Assembly: GCA_021740625.1 (NCBI GenBank)
Contig: JAIOZK010000020.1
Span: forward strand, 1 to 64,000
From: Bacteroidales bacterium
Lineage (GTDB): Bacteria > Bacteroidota > Bacteroidia > Bacteroidales > JAIOZK01
DNA length: 64,000 bases
Direction of reading: 5' to 3'
Shown here: positions 40,579-48,696 of the stretch, piece by piece
Layout of the letters: each line of letters begins with the position of its first letter
Position numbering within the stretch: the first letter of the stretch is position 1
Made by a program: the position numbers and the translations under genes
The notes under the pieces: model-generated
The model's input: the letters and a program-made list of their open reading frames with translations, nothing else
The model's database searches: none
Told to the model about the DNA's origin: nothing

Positions 40579-42200
40579 TAGCTCCTTGGAGATTCAACTT
40601 CTATTTCTTCTTTCCATACCGGAAGTGCAACAGAATTACGATTCTCAAGCACGTTTCGCCTGTACTGCACCGGATAACCATGCTCTTCAACCCTGCCTTT
40701 GGCATTTTTAACATAGCCGTCATTATATTTGGTGATGAGATGTTCACCCAGCGCAATCCAGAGCTTCATCAGCTTATTGGTTTCCTCTCTTGCATATTCA
40801 GTCAGGTAGTCAATGGCTTTGTTTTTGTCAGACTCCAGCAATGCGATGGCCTGCATATCGATCGTATCCTGATTGGACAAATAAAAATATTCAACACTAT
40901 CCTGCACAGCCTGCATATCTTTTACCATATCCGAATATCGCACATTGCAATAATTGGCCACAAAATTAAACACCCACCAGGCCGAATCCCAGGAAAACTT
41001 TTTCAGGCTGCCGGTTTTGAAAGGCTTTGGGATCACTTTAATTGAATTATACAAGGGAACATATACCGTAAAATAGGTATCATCCACACCAAACCAGATG
41101 AGCCCACCTACTTCATTGGGCAGCCAGCTACGCGACTGAGCGATAAAAGAAAAAGCGGTATTATAAGTAGAGATCGGTCTTTCCCAGGCACAGTCCACTC
41201 CATCCACTTCCCAGTTGAGAGGACGATGGCGGTTGGGGTTGCCAAAAGGACCGGCATCATAGCCTTTGGTCATGTCGATCTCCGTTCCTTCGTAATGATC
41301 TCTTAAAAGATCCATTACATCATCAACACCCAATTTCTGATCAGGTTTTATCCAGAGCGGGTATCGCTCAGCACCTTTTACCCCGCGGTTATAATCTATG
41401 GAGAGATTCGCAGAAGGTGCCGCCCGGTTCATGATGCTCCATACGCGGGATGAACAATACCGTAAATTGGCAGGATTTGAAGGGTCATACGCTTCATTGA
41501 ACTCAAAGGACTTACCGGAATCAGGGTCAAAGTATCCATGTTCAACAGCAAAGGAAATCACATTATCGGAATACATGCAATTTTCGGGATCATCCAGGGG
41601 AAAGGTCCCGATGCGCGCCTTGTTGGCATGGCAGGAGATCATCCCGTCGGGGATTTTTACGGCCACCCAAATGGCGCCTTCTCCCCCCTCACCGGTGCCA
41701 ATCATTTCCAGGATCCAGGCTTCGTTGGGATCGGTGATGGAAAAACTCTCGCCTTCACTGCCATAACCGTATTTTTCTGCCAGGCCGGTCATGACCTCCA
41801 CAGCTTCGCGGGCTGTGCGGGCTCTTTCCAGTCCAAGACGCATCAAATGCCAGTATTGCAAAAACTTGCTGTGATTCCAGAGTTCCTCCCTTCCCGTAAA
41901 GGTGGTTTCACCCACAGCTACCTGATGCTCGTTCATATGAAATCCGATCAATTCATAAGTGTGTTTCGCCTGGGGGATCTGTCCAGTTACATCGCTTCTC
42001 CAGCTATGGAACTCCATCATCTCGCCAGGCGCATAATCACGGGCAGGTTGCTTTTTTAAATGATAAATGTATTCGGCATCGTTGGTATAAGCCAGGAAGA
42101 CCGACCCATCTTTTGAAGCTCCCTTTGTAACGATGATGTTGGTGCAAGCAAGAGCAGTGCCTGCCAGCATTGTCAGAAAAAAAATTAAACAATTACGCAT
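40575..42200 (-). CDS. C69-family dipeptidase (Ntn hydrolase)
   Basis: The start is set at the ATG at 42200 (MRNCLIFFLTML); the track start is three codons earlier. The 541-residue protein has a signal peptide ending ALA and a mature N-terminal cysteine (Cys19, ACTNIIVTKGAS). That is exactly the catalytic N-terminal nucleophile of peptidase family C69/U34. Further landmarks are VAVGETTFTGREEL, YGYGSEGESFSITDPNEAWILEM, SCHANKARIGTFP and CSSRVWSIMNRAAPSA. It is expected in the periplasm or on the surface, cleaving dipeptides. Overlapping stop codons with the porin gene make it tail-to-tail. Confidence 0.9.
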   Translation of the reverse strand: MRNCLIFFLTMLAGTALACTNIIVTKGASKDGSVFLAYTNDAEYIYHLKKQPARDYAPGEMMEFHSWRSDVTGQIPQAKHTYELIGFHMNEHQVAVGETTFTGREELWNHSKFLQYWHLMRLGLERARTAREAVEVMTGLAEKYGYGSEGESFSITDPNEAWILEMIGTGEGGEGAIWVAVKIPDGMISCHANKARIGTFPLDDPENCMYSDNVISFAVEHGYFDPDSGKSFEFNEAYDPSNPANLRYCSSRVWSIMNRAAPSANLSIDYNRGVKGAERYPLWIKPDQKLGVDDVMDLLRDHYEGTEIDMTKGYDAGPFGNPNRHRPLNWEVDGVDCAWERPISTYNTAFSFIAQSRSWLPNEVGGLIWFGVDDTYFTVYVPLYNSIKVIPKPFKTGSLKKFSWDSAWWVFNFVANYCNVRYSDMVKDMQAVQDSVEYFYLSNQDTIDMQAIALLESDKNKAIDYLTEYAREETNKLMKLWIALGEHLITKYNDGYVKNAKGRVEEHGYPVQYRRNVLENRNSVALPVWKEEIEVESPRSY

Positions 42201-42245
42201 ATTAATCATATTTGATGTGCAGTTGATCGCAAATTACGAAATTTT

Positions 42246-42253
42246 CAAATATA
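42246..42253 (-). promoter_or_regulatory. Dipeptidase promoter (-7 TATATTTG)
   Basis: This is an exact TAnnTTTG match on the minus strand about 45 bases before the ATG at 42200. Confidence 0.5.
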
Positions 42254-42322
42254 CTGTTCTGAAATATGCACTGAGACCACTCGTTTTCGCTTGGGATGGC
42301 ACGCTATCCGGAGGATACAGAA

Positions 42323-42456
42323 GAGACTTTCCCAAAAGTATCTAATTGCTGTTGTGAGTCACATCGAGATGAATCGAGATGCACTGATAATCAGTCGCCA
42401 TTTGGCTTCGACTACGCTTCTCAGCCTGACAAATTTTCGTACTTTTTGGACAGACG
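42323..42456. mobile_element. MITE-like element, copy E
   Basis: The roughly 134-bp element starts GAGACTTTCCCAAAAGTA (42323-42340) and ends TACTTTTTGGACAGACG (42440-42456). The inside has GAGTCACATCGAGATG, TCGAGATGCACTGATAATCAG, TTTGGCTTCGACT and CTCAGCCTGAC shared with copy A. The rest of the 457-base gap 42201-42657 holds only the dipeptidase promoter and A+T-rich sequence. Confidence 0.7.
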
Positions 42457-42657
42457 CTTGCCAAGCCTTTGAAACTCCGTCATTCTGTTAAGTTTCATAT
42501 CTGAAAAAGACGCAGGACTCCTTCAATTTATCGGAAAACAGTGCTTGCCAATTATCAATCCAAACAATAATAGAGCTCCACCTTTTTACATTTTATTCTG
42601 TCACAAGGAAAAAATAAATTATTTTTATAAATTATTATAAAACAGTTTATCATCATT

Positions 42658-43503
42658 TTGGGGAAAAATCAAAGCAATATTGTTCAATCGCTGAAAGAAA
42701 ACCTGGGCTTATATTTTGCCATCAGCATTGGCATTTTCTTATTCGTATTGTTTTTCCAACCTTTTCCTATCAGCCAGTTCGATTTTAACAACAGTCTGCT
42801 TTTCGTAGGAGGATTGGGCGGAACTTCTTTTTTGTTCATGATCCTGATCCACAATGTTCTTCCATGGAATGTTTTTAGAGAAACCCGGGATTTGGTTAAT
42901 AAGAGAATCATATCCTATCTTGCAGGTTTTGCGTTGTGGTTGCTTTGTTCTGTTGCTTTTGCTTTCTATCTTCACTTTGTTGGAAAAGTGCACCTCAGCT
43001 TTTTTATCATTCTGAAATTGGTCATTATTGCACTTGCTCCATCCATCGCGCTCAGGATACACGATCTGTTACATTTTTATAAACAAAAAGAATTATCCCT
43101 GCTGAATAAAAATCAGTTTTTACAAAAGAAATTGGAAAAATACCAGGAAGGTCTGCAGCAAAAAACAATTGAATTTGCCAGTGATACAGAAAGCAAAGGA
43201 ATTAAGCTTTTCCTGAATGATATTGTATGGATTAAAAGCGCTGACAATTATGTTGAAATTTACTACCGGGAAGGGAGTAATTTCAGAAAAAAAATGCTGA
43301 GAAACACTTTAAAAAATATTGAGGTACAGTTGAAAAACCATGCAGAGTTCATGCGTTGCCACCGGACCACCATCATCAACATCACATATGTTGATAAGTT
43401 ATTCAGGAAATCCAACAATTATTTCCTGCATTTAAAGGAAGTCGAAGAACAGATTCCTGTTTCAAGGCAATACATAATCAGCTTAAAAGAAAGCCTTTGG
43501 TAG
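42658..43503 (+). CDS. Membrane-anchored LytTR transcription regulator
   Basis: The 281-residue protein has four membrane helices (about 18-36, 46-64, 82-106, 110-132), a coiled segment (about 135-170) and a C-terminal LytTR DNA-binding domain (about 180-281: IKLFLNDIVWIKSADNYVEIYYREGSNFRKKMLRNTLKNIEVQLK...FMRCHRTTIINITYVDKL...IPVSRQYI). The start appears to be TTG at 42658; an in-frame stop lies 27 bases upstream and no ATG precedes the first helix. It may regulate the downstream radical-SAM/desaturase genes by sensing the membrane; this is inferred from position only. Confidence 0.85.
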   Translation: MGKNQSNIVQSLKENLGLYFAISIGIFLFVLFFQPFPISQFDFNNSLLFVGGLGGTSFLFMILIHNVLPWNVFRETRDLVNKRIISYLAGFALWLLCSVAFAFYLHFVGKVHLSFFIILKLVIIALAPSIALRIHDLLHFYKQKELSLLNKNQFLQKKLEKYQEGLQQKTIEFASDTESKGIKLFLNDIVWIKSADNYVEIYYREGSNFRKKMLRNTLKNIEVQLKNHAEFMRCHRTTIINITYVDKLFRKSNNYFLHLKEVEEQIPVSRQYIISLKESLW

Positions 43504-43611
43504 ATGCTGGGATGAATGGCATTCATCCCCTTCTTTTAAAAATTATCCCATAATCGCTTTTTTTACCACAGTTTCTGGTTTGTTCATCCCATTTATTTTT
43601 TTCCTGATGCA

Positions 43612-43630
43612 CTACAAAATAATTTTGTAG
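43612..43630 (+). promoter_or_regulatory. Perfect dyad over the radical-SAM promoter
   Basis: CTACAAAA-TAA-TTTTGTAG is a perfect 8-base inverted repeat. It contains TAATTTTG (43620-43627), an exact -7 match, about 25 bases before the ATG at 43652. A dyad covering a -7 element is a good candidate operator. Confidence 0.55.
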
Positions 43631-43651
43631 AAAATCAAATTAAGATCAAAG

Positions 43652-45136
43652 ATGAATATTTTACTTCTATATCCAAAATACCCCGACACATACTGGAGCT
43701 TCAAACATGCATTGAGATTTATTTCAAAAAAAGCGGCAGTGCCTCCCCTGGGTTTGATCACTGTTTCGGCAATGCTGCCGGACAACTGGAACAAAAAACT
43801 TGTTGACCTGAACATCGAAAACCTGAAGTCATCTGATCTTGCCTGGGCGGATTTTGTTTTCCTCAGCGCCATGTATATACAGAAAAAATCAGTGGATCAT
43901 ATCCTGGAATCTTGTTCAAAAGAAAAAGTGAAGATCGTTGCCGGGGGACCGCTTTTTACACAGGAATATAAAAACTACCCGCAAATAGATCATTTTGTTT
44001 TAAATGAGGCAGAGATTACCCTGAAACCATTCCTGAATGATCTGAAAAATGGGAAAGCACAGCGAATATATGAAACAGACGAATTCGCCGATCTTTCTTG
44101 CTCACCGGTTCCCGACTATCATCTGCTCTCTGTGAAAGATTATGCATTTATGAACATTCAGGTTTCACGGGGTTGTCCGTTTGATTGCGACTTTTGTGAG
44201 ATTACTGCTTTGCTTGGCCACAAAGTAAGGATGAAAAAAACAGAACAGGTATTACAGGAATTGCAGGCCATATACGAGCAAAACTGGAATGGTCCGGTTT
44301 CCATTGTGGATGACAATTTCGTTGGCAACAAAAACATTGTAAAGAAAAAATTGCTTCCTGCCATGAAGGAATGGGTGAGGGAGCGTCATTATCCCTTCAC
44401 TTTTAATATACAGGCTTCCATCAATCTTGCGGATGAAGAACAAATCATGTCGCTAATGACGGAAACAGGCTTCAATTCGGCTTTCATTGGCATTGAAACA
44501 CCCGATGAGGAATCACTGAAGAGTTGCAACAAAGTGCAGAACAACAAAAGGGATCTTGTACAAAGCGTGCGCAAAATACAAAATTCAGGCATACAGGTTT
44601 CCGGTGGTTTTATTGTAGGTTTCGACAGCGATGCCCCCGACATTTTCAGAAGGCAGATCGAATTCATTCAGCAAAGCGGCATTGTTTCGGCCATGGTGGG
44701 ATTGCTGAATGCCCCGAAAAATACGAAACTCTATGAACGCATGAAAAAAGAAAACCGCCTCACTGTGGAGGCTACAGGGGATAACACGGATATGTCGATG
44801 AATTTTACACCCAAGATGGATCAGAAACAATTGCTGGAAGGTTATCAAAGCATTCTGAACAACATATATTCCGCAAGGCCCTACTATGATAGGGTCCGGC
44901 AATTCCTGCGCAATTACAAAAGACAAAACAATCCCGGGAAAAAGAAGATAAAATTTTCTCAGATCAAGGCCTTTGCTAAGTCCATCCTGATCATTGGCTT
45001 TAAAAACAGGGGACGCAGGGAATACTGGAAATTTATGATCTGGACTTTGTTGCGGCACCCACGCTCCATTATCGAAGCCGTTACCTATACGGTTTTCGGT
45101 TATCATTTCAGGACCATTTACGGCCTTAAAAGATAA
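43652..45136 (+). CDS. B12-binding-type radical SAM protein (DUF4070)
   Basis: The 494-residue protein has an N-terminal cobalamin-binding-like Rossmann domain (about 1-140: ILLLYPKYPDTYWSFKHAL...KKAAVPPLGLITVSAMLP...IVAGGPLFT), a radical SAM domain with CxxxCxxC RGCPFDCDFC (Cys175, 179, 182), and a DUF4070 C-terminus (about 300-494). It closely resembles the hopanoid C-2 methylase HpnP and relatives (LVDLNIENL, HFVLNEAEITL, VDDNFVGNK, SGIVSAMVGLLNAP). No hopanoid genes are nearby, so the substrate is open; a lipid is plausible because a desaturase follows 46 bases later. The usual DxHxxG cobalamin motif is not evident. Confidence 0.88.
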   Translation: MNILLLYPKYPDTYWSFKHALRFISKKAAVPPLGLITVSAMLPDNWNKKLVDLNIENLKSSDLAWADFVFLSAMYIQKKSVDHILESCSKEKVKIVAGGPLFTQEYKNYPQIDHFVLNEAEITLKPFLNDLKNGKAQRIYETDEFADLSCSPVPDYHLLSVKDYAFMNIQVSRGCPFDCDFCEITALLGHKVRMKKTEQVLQELQAIYEQNWNGPVSIVDDNFVGNKNIVKKKLLPAMKEWVRERHYPFTFNIQASINLADEEQIMSLMTETGFNSAFIGIETPDEESLKSCNKVQNNKRDLVQSVRKIQNSGIQVSGGFIVGFDSDAPDIFRRQIEFIQQSGIVSAMVGLLNAPKNTKLYERMKKENRLTVEATGDNTDMSMNFTPKMDQKQLLEGYQSILNNIYSARPYYDRVRQFLRNYKRQNNPGKKKIKFSQIKAFAKSILIIGFKNRGRREYWKFMIWTLLRHPRSIIEAVTYTVFGYHFRTIYGLKR

Positions 45137-45182
45137 TATCCTTACCTGTAAAACAAATTCATATTTATAATGTTATATACGA

Positions 45183-46280
45183 ATGACAATGACAAGGATA
45201 CGATTCACTCCCCGCAAAAACCCGGAGTTTATCAGAGAACTAAGAGAAAAAGTTAAATCTTACTTCGAAGAGAACAAAATATCGACTTACGGAAATTCAG
45301 GTATATATATAAAATCAGCTTTGATGTCGGTCCTGTATTTCCTGCCCTTTTTAGCCATGCTCAGCGGCGCCATCAGCAATGTATGGATCATTTTAACATG
45401 CTGGATAATAATGGGCATTGGGATGGCAGGAATGGGCATGGTATTGATGCATGATGCCAACCACGGCACATGGTCGAGATACTCCTGGTTGAATAATCTG
45501 CTTGGCAGGTCTTTGTATCTTTTCGGGGGCTTTCCGACCACATGGAAACAACAACATAACATACAGCATCATGGATTTACAAACATCGAAGGTCAGGATG
45601 AAGACATCAAATCCGTTGGTTTATTGCGCTTTTCGCCGCATCAACCCCTGAAGAAAATACACAGGTTCCAGCATTATTACGCCTGGCTTTTTTACGGATT
45701 GATGACCATCTCATGGATCAGCATCAAGGATTTCAAACAAATCATAAGATACAAAAAGGAAAAAGTAAATCTGAATACGAAAAAGTCATACGACCGGCTG
45801 ATGTTCGACCTGATCGTTTCCAAAATTTTGTATTATGGCATTTTCCTTATATTGCCTTTGGTCCTGGTTCCCATTGCCTGGTACTGGACATTGTTGTTCT
45901 TTTTGATCATGCATTTTGTCAGCGGCTTTCTTTTGACCATCATTTTTCAAACCGCCCATGTAATGCCGGATTCGGCTTACCCCCTGCCTGATGAGAAAGG
46001 CACCGTCGATAACAACTGGGCCATTCATCAGCTTAGCACAACATCGAACTTTTCTCCCAACGGCAGGATTTTCTCATGGCTGATCGGGGGATTGAACTAC
46101 CAGGTGGAGCATCATTTGTTTCCAAACATCAGCCATGTTCACTACCGGAAAATTTCCCGGCTGGTAAAAAATACAGCCCAAAAATATGAACTGCCCTACC
46201 ATTCCCAGCCAAGTTTTGTCCGAGCGGTATGGGAACATGGAAAAATGCTGAGGATGCTGGGCAAAGGTGGAACTGTATAA
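45183..46280 (+). CDS. Membrane fatty-acid desaturase
   Basis: The 365-residue integral membrane di-iron desaturase has all three histidine boxes: HDANH (90-94), HNIQHH (125-130) and, near the C-terminus, QVEHHLFP, plus HxxxNWAIHQLSTTSNF-type sequence before it. Four main membrane helices lie at about 45-90 and 210-260. The Q-x-x-HH third box is typical of acyl-lipid front-end or delta-type desaturases. It introduces double bonds into fatty acyl chains in the inner membrane. It follows the radical SAM gene by 46 bases and is likely in the same operon. An alternative start is the ATG at 45189. Confidence 0.92.
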   Translation: MTMTRIRFTPRKNPEFIRELREKVKSYFEENKISTYGNSGIYIKSALMSVLYFLPFLAMLSGAISNVWIILTCWIIMGIGMAGMGMVLMHDANHGTWSRYSWLNNLLGRSLYLFGGFPTTWKQQHNIQHHGFTNIEGQDEDIKSVGLLRFSPHQPLKKIHRFQHYYAWLFYGLMTISWISIKDFKQIIRYKKEKVNLNTKKSYDRLMFDLIVSKILYYGIFLILPLVLVPIAWYWTLLFFLIMHFVSGFLLTIIFQTAHVMPDSAYPLPDEKGTVDNNWAIHQLSTTSNFSPNGRIFSWLIGGLNYQVEHHLFPNISHVHYRKISRLVKNTAQKYELPYHSQPSFVRAVWEHGKMLRMLGKGGTV

Positions 46281-46391
46281 AGTCATACAGAGTTACCCTT
46301 TCTATTACAATATATATCAAGGTATTTACTTTTTCTTTTAGCGCTGCTAAAAAACCGTTAAATTGAAATCCATTATCTTCGCAATGCTTCA

Positions 46392-47864
46392 ATGTCATTT
46401 AAAACAGTGGACCTTAGCGAAAAAGTCAGGAAATCAATGCAGGTGATAGCAAACAGCAACAGAAAACTGCTGCTGTTTTTTCTTGTCTCTGCGGTTATCT
46501 TCAAAATGCTGACCTTTTTTTTCAGCGTAATCGACATCGATGAATCCACCTATCTCCTCATCGGCAAAGAAATATTCAAAGGCAACTGGCTTTATGTCGA
46601 TTATTATGATACCAAACCCCCAGGGATCTTCCTGATCTTCGGCTTCATAGAATTAATAACAGCTCATGGGATTTTCTTTACAAGATTGCTTGCCGCCCTC
46701 CTGGTAGGGATCACTTCCTATTTGCTCTTCAAGCTTAAACTGAAGATCAGCGGCAACCGTTATGCCTCCATTTTCGCCGGACTGGCCTACCTCATCCTGG
46801 CCTCGATGTACCGTTTTACCTTTGCGGCCAATACCGAGATTTTCTTTATCTTTTTCACCATCCTGGCTTTCAACATATTTTTCAGCAACAAAGGACATGT
46901 TAAATATTTTCTGGGGGGCCTGATGGCCGGCATTGGCTTTACCATCAAATATGTAGTTGCTTTTGATATCCTGGCATATGGTGCTTTTCTGACCTATCTG
47001 CTCTTCATAAAAAAGATGCCATTCAAAGAATTTTTGAAGGCAGGGATTCTGATCCTTCTTGGATTAATAATCCCGATCAGTGCAGTGGCATTGACCTATG
47101 CACTGGCCGGGCACTTTCATGCCTTCCAGCAATTTGCCTTTTCTTTCCTTGTGAATTACCAGGATGCTCATGAATTGAAGAATTACTGGGATTATATCCT
47201 CGACATACACCTGAAATACCTGCCTGCTTTTGTATTCTTCTATTATTTGCTTTACAGAAATGTAATCCGGATGGGAAAACATCCGGTTTCATTTTTTGCT
47301 GTGGGATGGGTCATCATGGTGTATCTTTCCGTTTTCCTGCAAAAGAAATCCATCACCCATTACAGCATACAGGTATTTCCGGTGATGGCCTTCGTACTCG
47401 CGGATATATTTATCCTGCCCAACAAAACCGGCAAATACATAAAAAAATATACACGACAGTTTTTTGTTCGCACCTTCGGCATTTTGCTGATCATCAACCT
47501 GATCAACCAGTCATATTACCTCACAAGACGCGATATTCCAAGAGAGATCGCAGCTTATATCGAACCCAGATTGGATAAGGATGATATTGTTTACGTACCC
47601 GCATACAAGCACATCATTTATTATCTGCTTGACCAGCCGCCTCCGACGCCCTGGGTTCATCCGACACTTTTCGCTTACAGGCACCATAAGGAAAGCCTGG
47701 GGATCGATGTCAATCAGGAAGTCGAAAAGATATTGCAAAAGGAACCCGAATTCGTGGCATTCAGGATCGATCCTTATATGTATGAGCATAAGGAATACTT
47801 TTATGAGCATTATGAAGAGGTGAAAGCTTTTGGGAATAAGATCTTTCTGTATAAAAGGAAATAG
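46392..47864 (+). CDS. Family 39-type membrane glycosyltransferase
   Basis: The 490-residue protein has about 11 membrane helices and the GT39/PMT-type first loop VIDIDESTYLLIGKEIFKGNWLYVDYYDTKPPGIFLIFG, with catalytic-type DxDE and the KPPG motif. The C-terminal soluble end contains FAYRHHKESLGIDV. Members transfer a sugar from a polyprenyl-phosphate donor to lipids or proteins outside the inner membrane. It lies 111 bases after the desaturase and may belong to the same lipid-modification group. It is less similar to the 17155 and 48697 genes than those are to each other. Donor and acceptor are unknown. Confidence 0.82.
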   Translation: MSFKTVDLSEKVRKSMQVIANSNRKLLLFFLVSAVIFKMLTFFFSVIDIDESTYLLIGKEIFKGNWLYVDYYDTKPPGIFLIFGFIELITAHGIFFTRLLAALLVGITSYLLFKLKLKISGNRYASIFAGLAYLILASMYRFTFAANTEIFFIFFTILAFNIFFSNKGHVKYFLGGLMAGIGFTIKYVVAFDILAYGAFLTYLLFIKKMPFKEFLKAGILILLGLIIPISAVALTYALAGHFHAFQQFAFSFLVNYQDAHELKNYWDYILDIHLKYLPAFVFFYYLLYRNVIRMGKHPVSFFAVGWVIMVYLSVFLQKKSITHYSIQVFPVMAFVLADIFILPNKTGKYIKKYTRQFFVRTFGILLIINLINQSYYLTRRDIPREIAAYIEPRLDKDDIVYVPAYKHIIYYLLDQPPPTPWVHPTLFAYRHHKESLGIDVNQEVEKILQKEPEFVAFRIDPYMYEHKEYFYEHYEEVKAFGNKIFLYKRK

Positions 47865-47984
47865 TTTCTGGGTGAGCGAAGGCTTCGCTGAAAGGTATTG
47901 ATCCCATTAAAAGTTTTCCGGATCAGCGAAACCCTCGCGGATAGGTTCGTTAGAGCTATTTCACAAAGTCTAAAATATAATTGC

Positions 47985-48022
47985 CATCCCCCGCGCACCC
48001 CTTCGTCCCCTGAATGGGAAAT
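47985..48022. repeat. Fragment related to MITE copy B interior
   Basis: CCATCCCCCGCGCACCCCTT...GTCCCCTGAATGGGAAA resembles the reverse complement of the copy B interior (CCGCACCCCCTTAGTCCCCTGAAGGGAAA). No inverted termini are seen. The same gap (47865-48080) also has the palindrome AGCGAAG-G-CTTCGCT (47875-47889). Confidence 0.5.
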
Positions 48023-48080
48023 TCAAGCTGGATGCAAGAAGGGCCGTTTGCAGGAATGAGAATGAATTTATGAAAGACCT

Positions 48081-48518
48081 CTATTCGGTAATCTTTAAAG
48101 GAGCATTGCACTCCAAAGTAACTTTTTCACTTAATCCGTTGATAGTCTGTCCACAAGTCTGCTGACCAAGGCCACCGTTTGTTCCACTGTATGAAGTCTT
48201 GCCGCTGAAATCGATCTGCGCCCCCGGTAATGCGGTAAATTTAACACTCAGGCAAGCAGAATCACCCAAACGAAAATCATCCAGGCTTAATGTCCATGGA
48301 AACACCGGATTTTCAACGGTCTTCATTTCCTGGTCTTTGTTCATATAACGAAATACCATATCTTCATAATCCCCGTGTGGAAACTCAAAGGCATAGGTCA
48401 GGGTGTAGGAAACCGGTTTTTTTTCGTTCTCATCATTATCATTGTCTTTTTTGCAAGATGTTAAAATCACTGCGATCATGCTAATTACAAGCAAAGTGCT
48501 TCTGAAAAATTTCATCAT
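48081..48518 (-). CDS. Small lipoprotein of unknown function
   Basis: The 145-residue protein (start ATG at 48518 or the second ATG at 48515) has a lipobox ILTSCKKD and a low-complexity acidic linker DNDNDENEKKP, typical of surface-exported Bacteroidota lipoproteins. The folded part looks like a single beta-sandwich (VSYTLTYAFEFPHGD...DSACLSVKFTALPGAQIDFSGKTSY), with cysteines in GQQTCGQTINGLSEKVTLECN. No family is recognised. It is monocistronic, with an exact -7 element upstream, and divergent from the glycosyltransferase at 48697. Confidence 0.75.
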   Translation of the reverse strand: MMKFFRSTLLVISMIAVILTSCKKDNDNDENEKKPVSYTLTYAFEFPHGDYEDMVFRYMNKDQEMKTVENPVFPWTLSLDDFRLGDSACLSVKFTALPGAQIDFSGKTSYSGTNGGLGQQTCGQTINGLSEKVTLECNAPLKITE

Positions 48519-48543
48519 TATTTGGTTTGATTAAATTAGATAG

Positions 48544-48551
48544 CAAAATTA
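48544..48551 (-). promoter_or_regulatory. Promoter of small lipoprotein (-7 TAATTTTG)
   Basis: This is an exact TAnnTTTG match on the minus strand, 26 bases before the lipoprotein start. Confidence 0.5.
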
Positions 48552-48696
48552 TTATAATTGTCCCTTCTTTGCTACAACAATTGATTTTTTTTATTGAAGT
48601 CAAACTTAAACCCGAAAACAGCCTTACAAACCAACTGAAAAAATTATTTTTACAGGCTCATAAGCAAAAATCCGAATCATTAATTAATCAATCCAG

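Noticed and set aside
44524-44736. Small plus-strand ORF 44524-44736 as a separate gene
   Set aside because: It is an alternate frame within the radical SAM gene with no features of its own.
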